Assembly: GCA_030627905.1 (NCBI GenBank)
Contig: DAOVRZ010000022.1
Span: 1 to 60,361, forward strand
DNA: 60,361 nucleotides
Direction: 5' to 3'
From: JAGMES01 sp023128035
GTDB taxonomy: Bacteria > Bacillota > Halanaerobiia > DY22613
The notes beneath the pieces were generated by a model. The model saw only the letters and a program-made list of their open reading frames with translations, was not told the DNA's origin and ran no database searches. Position numbers and translations under genes: made by a program. Each line of letters begins with the position of its first letter. Position 1 is the stretch's first letter. Below, piece after piece: positions 54,850 to 60,361 of the stretch.

Positions 54850-56047
54850 TGTCTAAACTGTTTAATATTCTTTCCTCAATTATATCAAGCTTCTCCGCAG
54901 GCGTTGCTGGCAAAAGAACATATAATATTTTCTGATCTAAATCATAACTAACTACATCTACAGTTCGAAGAAATCTCTGCATTCGCTCATTAATAACCTC
55001 TAAATTTATATTATTAATTTTAAACTTTAGAAGACCGAAATCCATTCCGAAATCTTTCTTTCTTCTTTCTTCTTCCTTCAATCGTTCTTTAAATGATTCA
55101 TAGTACATTAATTTCATTCCAGCAATATATTTCGATTCTCTCAATCCATCTACATAAATCGCCTGTTCTATTGCCTTGTTAACCCATTCAATAATCAGCT
55201 TAAATAATTGAAATGCATATTCTGACAATTTATCAAAATCCATATGTTCAATGCTAACAATAGCTAAAACTTTTCCAGTTTGAATTATTGGGGCTGACAT
55301 TAATGGGAAATCATCATCTTTAACATCTGACCATCTAACAACTTGTTTTTCTAATACTACTTTACTAAATCCATAAGATTCTTCCACTAACATAGATCTA
55401 TTCCCTGTATTAATATCTCCCATTCTAATCTTCAGTCGAAGATATCCACTTGCTTCATTATAACTATATACAGAAACTGTATCAGCTCTCAAAAATTTCG
55501 ATAAAATACCGATGGTCTCTGTATATATTTCCTCTGACTCAAGAGTCTCTAATCTCGTTGCAATCTCATATAAATAAAGAATACTTTCTTCTGAATTAAT
55601 AATCTGTTTCTTAAGCTCTTCTTGTATTTTTCGAGTTAACTTATAAGTTTTACTTAACTGATTATAATTATCTTTGATTAACTGGTTTTCTTCAGAGATC
55701 TTTTCCATATTTGTCTTATGATTATCCTTAAAAACGCCAAAAATCATAGCAGCCCAAAAAAATAATAAAATATATTTATAATGTGTTAAATAGCTCAGTA
55801 ATAATATTAAATCATCATATATCTCAAGAAAAACTTTTATATAGAATGCAGAAGAGATAACTGCACTAATCAATCCTAAATAGTTCCCATATCTCAATCC
55901 CATAACTATACATAATAAAAACAAAGGATGAGGATTTAATTGTAAATACACATCCTGATTAGGTTGAATTTTAAAGAAGAAATAATAGATAATTATATTT
56001 ACAATAATAGTTTCAGCCACACATAAAATTATCTTTTTTTTGTCCAT
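54782..56047 (-). CDS. pelD: PelD-type c-di-GMP receptor (4TM-GAF-degenerate GGDEF)
   Basis: 421 residues. About four membrane segments (1-105), a coiled coil, a GAF domain (about 155-300) and a degenerate GGDEF domain (about 305-421). The RxxD inhibitory site is kept (RTVD, 361-364). The GGDEF signature, expected five residues later, is LDQKI (370-374), so it should bind c-di-GMP but not make it. The C terminus stops about 57 residues after RxxD, shorter than in Pseudomonas PelD, and its last stretch is encoded by the mobile-element-like hairpin block. It controls activity of PelF through c-di-GMP. Confidence 0.85.
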   Translation of the reverse strand: MDKKKIILCVAETIIVNIIIYYFFFKIQPNQDVYLQLNPHPLFLLCIVMGLRYGNYLGLISAVISSAFYIKVFLEIYDDLILLLSYLTHYKYILLFFWAAMIFGVFKDNHKTNMEKISEENQLIKDNYNQLSKTYKLTRKIQEELKKQIINSEESILYLYEIATRLETLESEEIYTETIGILSKFLRADTVSVYSYNEASGYLRLKIRMGDINTGNRSMLVEESYGFSKVVLEKQVVRWSDVKDDDFPLMSAPIIQTGKVLAIVSIEHMDFDKLSEYAFQLFKLIIEWVNKAIEQAIYVDGLRESKYIAGMKLMYYESFKERLKEEERRKKDFGMDFGLLKFKINNINLEVINERMQRFLRTVDVVSYDLDQKILYVLLPATPAEKLDIIEERILNSLDSELVQLKLNIGASVGDSTPTED

Positions 56048-56059
56048 TCTATCAACCTC

Positions 56060-56740
56060 TTATCCCATAAAATTTCCATTATAGCTAATCAAAGATGTAT
56101 TTTGAATACCTTCAATTTCTGCAATTTCATCTACAAAAATTGTATTTGACCCGATAATTTTTAGTTCCAGAGTTAATTCGGTTAACCCTCTACTGACAGT
56201 TTTAGATTTTATCTTATAATCTAATTCAGCCAATCTTATAAAAAGATTGGCTTGGGCTTCTTCTTCATAATGAACAATCAACATAAAAATATTGTTACTA
56301 TTTTTATAACGCATCAATAAAATCGCAATAATTCCTATAAATATTGAACCTACAATGGCAATCATATATAATCTTGCTCCAGTAGTCAATCCAAGAGCTA
56401 TAGCCCAAAACATAAATATAATATCCATCGGATCTTTTATCGCTGTTCTAAATCTAACAATACTCAACGCTCCAACCATCCCTAATGATAAGACTAAATT
56501 AGAACTAATAGACATAATAATTACTGAAGTGATCAATGACATCATTACTAAAGCAACATTGAAATTATGATTATAGATCACTCCACTAAAAGTTTTTTTA
56601 TAGATATAAAAAATATACATTGAGATAATAAATGTAATTATTAATCCAATTAATATATCCGAAAAATTAACTGTTCCAAAAAAATCAGATTTCAAAAAAC
56701 TTTTTTTGATAATATCTCCGAAAGATAATATATCACCCAT
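56060..56740 (-). CDS. DUF4956 family four-helix membrane protein
   Basis: 226 residues with four membrane segments. The conserved cytoplasmic-loop motif LSIVRFRTAIKDPMD sits between helices three and four. A C-terminal soluble alpha/beta domain follows (NIFMLIVHYEEEAQANLF onward). DUF4956 genes commonly pair with VTC-domain and CotH genes. The role is unknown, possibly a partner of the VTC protein at the membrane. It lies 12 bases ahead of pelD. Confidence 0.85.
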   Translation of the reverse strand: MGDILSFGDIIKKSFLKSDFFGTVNFSDILIGLIITFIISMYIFYIYKKTFSGVIYNHNFNVALVMMSLITSVIIMSISSNLVLSLGMVGALSIVRFRTAIKDPMDIIFMFWAIALGLTTGARLYMIAIVGSIFIGIIAILLMRYKNSNNIFMLIVHYEEEAQANLFIRLAELDYKIKSKTVSRGLTELTLELKIIGSNTIFVDEIAEIEGIQNTSLISYNGNFMG

Positions 56741-56757
56741 ATTATTCCTCTCCTTCT

Positions 56758-57480
56758 TTATCTAACTAAATATTCTCTGCATAATACATATTTTGATACA
56801 GCCATTCGATTAGAGCAATACATCTCTAGTATTTTCCTTAAAAATCCTGGTAAAAAATTATTATATTTTACTTCTAATATAATTGCATATTCTTCACCAA
56901 CATTATAACTGTGCAAATTACGGTTAAAAATATTTTTTTGAGGTTTTGCTAAAGATAAATTTTTATCAAAGGTAATACGGATTTGATTATATGGAAGAAT
57001 ATATGCTTCTCTATAATAATCAACAATAACTTTCGGCTGTAATCCCTTATTTCTAATTTCTAAATAATAATTTTCCTTTACTCTATTATCACTACTGTCA
57101 TTAGTACTTTTTTTATAAAGAAAAGCTACATCACCATCAAAAATTTGATCATATTCTACTCTTGCAATATTACAAGAATTTTTCTGAATAAAATCATAAT
57201 GCTTTACCTTTTCTTCTAGTTTAATTATTTGATTGGAATAATTATAGATACGAATACGAAATTTTCTACGATTTGCATGTCCTAAAGCTTTTTCTTTTAA
57301 TGCGGTATCATATATATCATCAAAATATAGGCTTCTGACATGATATCCTTCATTATTTAAAGCATTAGAATCTATCTTCATAACTTTTTTTAGTATTTCT
57401 CTCAACTGTAGATACGCACCATGGTGAATAAGGTATTTATACTCATGGCGTAAATTGGTCTTTCTTTCTTGCTTCAACAT
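56758..57480 (-). CDS. VTC-domain protein (polyphosphate polymerase-like)
   Basis: A 240-residue soluble VTC domain of the CYTH/TTM tunnel-fold superfamily. The basic lining is visible: RHEYKYLI, RSLYFDD, RKFRIRIYNY, EEKVKH, and the acidic metal side in ILEVKYNNFLP. Yeast Vtc4 uses this fold to make polyphosphate from ATP. In bacteria VTC/DUF4956/CotH trios are frequent and uncharacterised. No membrane segment is present; DUF4956 could anchor it. Confidence 0.85.
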   Translation of the reverse strand: MLKQERKTNLRHEYKYLIHHGAYLQLREILKKVMKIDSNALNNEGYHVRSLYFDDIYDTALKEKALGHANRRKFRIRIYNYSNQIIKLEEKVKHYDFIQKNSCNIARVEYDQIFDGDVAFLYKKSTNDSSDNRVKENYYLEIRNKGLQPKVIVDYYREAYILPYNQIRITFDKNLSLAKPQKNIFNRNLHSYNVGEEYAIILEVKYNNFLPGFLRKILEMYCSNRMAVSKYVLCREYLVR

Positions 57481-57519
57481 TTACATATATCACCACACTA
57501 ACATCTCTATATTATTTTG

Positions 57520-59157
57520 CTAGAATACAAAAAACTCTTGAACACCAAAATGATATCTCATATCTTTATCAATGTAAATATCAAAAGGTATTTGAATATT
57601 ACCTTTGGAATCTTTTATTGTCAATCTCCAATAATATTTTCCTAAAGGTAAATTTGTAACAATATGCTCAACATCTCTTATTCTATCTTCATGATAAAGA
57701 ATGATTTCAAAACTCGGAGTTCTACTAATATCTATGCTATACTCAACAAAATCACCCTGCAAATCATAAGAATCACTCCATTGAAAAATATAATTGTCAC
57801 CTAATTTTGTAGGACTAGCCATAAATACAGGCATAGGTCTTTCTATACTTTGATAATATTTCTTCTTATTTTCCTCGATTAATTTTGGTAGACTTTCAAT
57901 TTCTGTATAAACATCTTCTAAATCTATCGTATTATTTTGATTATCAGGCTCTCTACTTAAAAACTCAGTAGCAATTGGTTTATAAGCATCCACCAAAATT
58001 TTCGTATTTTCTTCGTTAAAAAGCTTCGATAACGACTCAATTTTTTGAGTTAACTCTTTTAAATTTTCTTCATTCTTCAAAAACCTTCGATGCAAAACTA
58101 CTCCCCAATAATTTGATACTCCTTCTTGCCATAATCCTCTTGCAAAATTATAAGCTCCCCAACCTTTATCATAATCCCAAGGAAGAAAATACCATGTATT
58201 ATTATCACTTGGATTATATAAGAAATAATTCCTACTACTAGTATCAATGTTATCAAACAAAATATTTACAGCCATCCAAGTTATATAATTATCTTTTTCG
58301 AAATATTTTTCAATTATATCATTAATAGATATAAATTCATTATTCACATCGTTTAACATTCGTATTAAATTTGTATGATCATCGTTAGCTTTTATCTCTA
58401 ATTTCTCTTCAAAACTCTTCTTTTGATAATCAACGTCACTTGTAATTTTTATATTTTCTGGATATCTATAAAACTCAAAGTTCTCAACTTTATATAACGA
58501 TCCTTTTGGATCTAAACCATGATTTTTTAAGAAATCAGTATCTACATTTTCTACTTGAGTGAACAACCCAAAATCCTTATATTCTTGAGTATAATCACCC
58601 TCGCTTAAATCTTTGATATATAGATGAACAAATTGAGTTCGCAAGCTAGTTATATCCGAAACAGATTTAAGATAATCAAAACTTAATTTATTCCGGATTC
58701 TAAGAGAATCATAAGGATGTTTATTAAGATTAATAATCTTATATCCATCCCAAAGCCCACCTGCTTTGTTTAATTTGATCTTATAGGATTTTTGCTCTGC
58801 ACGTCTTGCAGATTGACCCCTTAATTTCATAACACTATTTGCGTCAGTTAATCCATATCCGAAATATCCTACTTTTGGCCCTGTGTCATTTCCTTCTTGA
58901 AAAATAACTCGTACTTCCACCTCAGTATCATCAGTACTATCAATATCTTCATTTAATTGAGCAAAAGTATATGAATATTTAGGTGCTTGATCCTCAGCAG
59001 GTAATATAATGATATAAATTTTTTTTAAACTATTAACCACATCATTCTGATAGATATTTTCATCTTCAATTAGCTCTTTTTGAGTTGATTTTTCATTAGT
59101 GCATGAAGTTAGGAAAAATACAAAAATTATCAATAAAATCATATATCTTTTTTTCAT
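57520..59157 (-). CDS. CotH-family protein-kinase-fold lipoprotein
   Basis: 545 residues. A lipoprotein signal (FFLTSC, Cys19) places it outside the membrane. The CotH kinase domain spans about 80-400, with GQSARRAEQKSYKIKL (nucleotide-binding lysine region), SLRTQFVHLYI, YKDFGLFTQVENVD and the metal motif PWDYDKGWG. A beta-sandwich (fibronectin III-like) domain ends the protein. Bacillus CotH phosphorylates spore-coat proteins. Here the partner could be the Pel machinery or a wall protein. It forms a trio with the VTC and DUF4956 genes. Confidence 0.88.
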   Translation of the reverse strand: MKKRYMILLIIFVFFLTSCTNEKSTQKELIEDENIYQNDVVNSLKKIYIIILPAEDQAPKYSYTFAQLNEDIDSTDDTEVEVRVIFQEGNDTGPKVGYFGYGLTDANSVMKLRGQSARRAEQKSYKIKLNKAGGLWDGYKIINLNKHPYDSLRIRNKLSFDYLKSVSDITSLRTQFVHLYIKDLSEGDYTQEYKDFGLFTQVENVDTDFLKNHGLDPKGSLYKVENFEFYRYPENIKITSDVDYQKKSFEEKLEIKANDDHTNLIRMLNDVNNEFISINDIIEKYFEKDNYITWMAVNILFDNIDTSSRNYFLYNPSDNNTWYFLPWDYDKGWGAYNFARGLWQEGVSNYWGVVLHRRFLKNEENLKELTQKIESLSKLFNEENTKILVDAYKPIATEFLSREPDNQNNTIDLEDVYTEIESLPKLIEENKKKYYQSIERPMPVFMASPTKLGDNYIFQWSDSYDLQGDFVEYSIDISRTPSFEIILYHEDRIRDVEHIVTNLPLGKYYWRLTIKDSKGNIQIPFDIYIDKDMRYHFGVQEFFVF

Positions 59158-59207
59158 CTAAATTTACTCCTTCACTTCTCTTTTCAAAGTTGAGTTATTA
59201 CGGATTA

Positions 59208-60044
59208 TCACCATTCTACATAGCGTTTCGACTCTTCAGTCTGTAAATGTTTCCACTTGTTTTTATGAGTATATGTTTTATTCGCGATTTCGTTTTTAAA
59301 TGATATTGTGAAGATTGCTATTCCCTTTTTCTTCTTTAATCTTTTTAATTTAAAAAGTATATCCTGTACACTTTTCTTAGTGTCAATTGTCGATGAATCG
59401 AAATTTTCCCATACTACTCCATCAACATAAGTACCTCTTAACTCATAAAGAGTATTAAACCCTCTATTCTGGATAATATATAAATCTGGAAATCGATTAG
59501 TGATTTTAATAAGTAATTCTTCATAACCTACCATTAATTTTTTATATACATCTTCATTATTCTTATAATAATCTATCCAATCAATGGTATCAAAAAAAAC
59601 TCCATCCATTCCTTTAGATAAAATCCTTTTTTCCAATGTATCTAACAATATTTCTTGATAATGTTCCTGACTAATATCAGCAACGTAATTGTTATATTTT
59701 TTGTTATAAACTTTTTCTCCATCAACATACAAATAATCAGAAGGATTAAGTTGATCTGCAATCTCATAATCCCAATTACCAAATTCCATAACTGATAGAT
59801 ATCCTAATAATATTGTTCCATTTTTTTCTTTTACCTTTTCTACATCTTGGAGTGTAAAATATAACGCTTCAACAATTACTAAATCAAGATTTTGCATATC
59901 ACTTAAAATACCTTTATCAATATTTCGATAATAAATCCTGTAATTTTCTACTCTCCCTAGAGAATTATTCTCTTGAATTGTTATACTATATAAAAATAAA
60001 ATTACAAAACATATGACGACAATGAAATAGATTTTTTTTTTCAT
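59208..60044 (-). CDS. GH114-type (PelA-like) polysaccharide hydrolase
   Basis: About 278 residues. An uncleaved signal anchor (YFIVVICFVILFLYSITI) is followed by a TM-barrel glycosidase domain. Landmarks of the endo-alpha-1,4-polygalactosaminidase family are GYLSVMEFG, GMDGVFFDTIDW (catalytic Asp region), IIQNRGF and DGVVWENF. This matches the hydrolase domain of PelA, without PelA's deacetylase part. It leads the operon. ATG 60044 has GGAGAGG upstream. It would trim or release Pel on the cell surface. Confidence 0.8.
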   Translation of the reverse strand: MKKKIYFIVVICFVILFLYSITIQENNSLGRVENYRIYYRNIDKGILSDMQNLDLVIVEALYFTLQDVEKVKEKNGTILLGYLSVMEFGNWDYEIADQLNPSDYLYVDGEKVYNKKYNNYVADISQEHYQEILLDTLEKRILSKGMDGVFFDTIDWIDYYKNNEDVYKKLMVGYEELLIKITNRFPDLYIIQNRGFNTLYELRGTYVDGVVWENFDSSTIDTKKSVQDILFKLKRLKKKKGIAIFTISFKNEIANKTYTHKNKWKHLQTEESKRYVEW

Positions 60045-60164
60045 TATGACCTCTCCAAAAATATTTACAATCACTTATATATTTATTCTACAAAAACTTT
60101 TAAATATCCTGTTTTTCCTTATTAGTTCTAACTCTACTAAAGCATTCTTCAGACTATAAGATGC

Positions 60165-60196
60165 GAAAAAAACTCCCCAATTTAGAGGAGTTCTGA
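60165..60196 (-). terminator. intrinsic terminator at the right edge
   Basis: Read on the minus strand, AACTCC/GGAGTT pair around a short loop and are followed by seven U. It would end a minus-strand transcript entering from beyond 60200. It insulates the Pel operon, whose promoter must lie in 60045-60164; I could not fix its boxes. Confidence 0.6.
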
Positions 60197-60331
60197 GAAT
60201 TTTTCACCAGATATCTTAGTCTGGACAGTCAAGAGTTCTCCAAATACTTTTATAAAAAAAAGATAACACTCCAAGCTGATTTTGTGATATCCTTTAAGAG
60301 TGCTTAAATCTACAAAGGAGATACGTCATCA

Positions 60332-60361
60332 GTGGAGAGTTATCTTATACAGTATACCATA
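60332..60361 (+). CDS. possible 5' end of an unrecognised plus-strand gene (cut by window edge)
   Basis: GTG at 60332 has AAAGGAG eleven bases upstream and opens a frame (VESYLIQYTI) that runs off the window. The leader contains a hairpin (AACACTCC with a distal GAGTG arm), which together with position next to a terminator would fit an insertion sequence. Only ten codons are visible, so nothing further can be said. Confidence 0.3.
   Translation, partial: MESYLIQYTI

Overview
The window is AT-rich, gene-dense and almost entirely transcribed from the minus strand. It looks like an anaerobic, endospore-forming low-GC Firmicute of the Clostridia/Halanaerobiia type. The signs are two SpoIID/LytB proteins, a spore-type four-LysM protein, a DRTGG/CBS/PHP regulatory operon of the kind found with [FeFe]-hydrogenases, a tryptophanase, a UbiX/UbiA pair, frequent TTG/GTG starts with strong Shine-Dalgarno sites, and many AT-rich U-tailed terminators. 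I cannot name the genus from sequence alone.

Layout from left to right. 1-2.5 kb: a broken ABC-three-component (ABC-3C) conflict system with nuclease effector, middle component and an ATPase cut to 251 residues. 2.8-6.3 kb: a six-gene regulatory operon (DRTGG, CBS-HATPase, DRTGG, PHP, HATPase, DUF134). 6.3-17.5 kb: housekeeping genes (SPOR protein, FolC, amidohydrolase, UbiX, UbiA-type prenyltransferase, PmbA/TldD, RidA, a class B penicillin-binding protein). 17.5-31.2 kb: two SpoIID-like paralogs that bracket an accessory island. The island carries a GHKL ATPase / STAS-like / membrane-protein module, a tryptophanase with a clear promoter, an Mrr-type nuclease with a repeat protein upstream, and an AAA-ATPase/TOPRIM pair. 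31.2-38.6 kb: RecJ plus a three-gene split AddAB-like helicase/nuclease set, preceded by a possible 28-residue four-cysteine ORF. 38.8-50 kb: single genes and short operons (LysM protein, MerR/aldo-keto reductase, methyltransferases, AAA-ATPase-like/PD-(D/E)XK protein, cyclase, a HAM1-like pyrophosphatase, alpha/beta hydrolase, oligoendopeptidase F). 50-60 kb: an eight-gene Pel-type exopolysaccharide operon.

The Pel operon reads GH114-type glycosidase, CotH, VTC-domain protein, DUF4956 membrane protein, PelD, PelE, PelF, PelG. It has no outer-membrane PelB or PelC in view. PelG carries a long C-terminal extension: a lysine-rich linker, one extra membrane segment, a (Thr-Glu)6 hexanucleotide repeat and two LysM domains. 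PelD keeps an RxxD c-di-GMP site but has lost the GGDEF signature. Its last codons lie in a GC-rich triple-hairpin block that resembles the right end of an IS200/IS605 element.

The best candidates for undescribed biology are the PelG-LysM fusion, the GHKL/STAS-like/membrane module at 19.8-22.1 kb, and the repeat-protein/Mrr pair at 24.3-26.4 kb.
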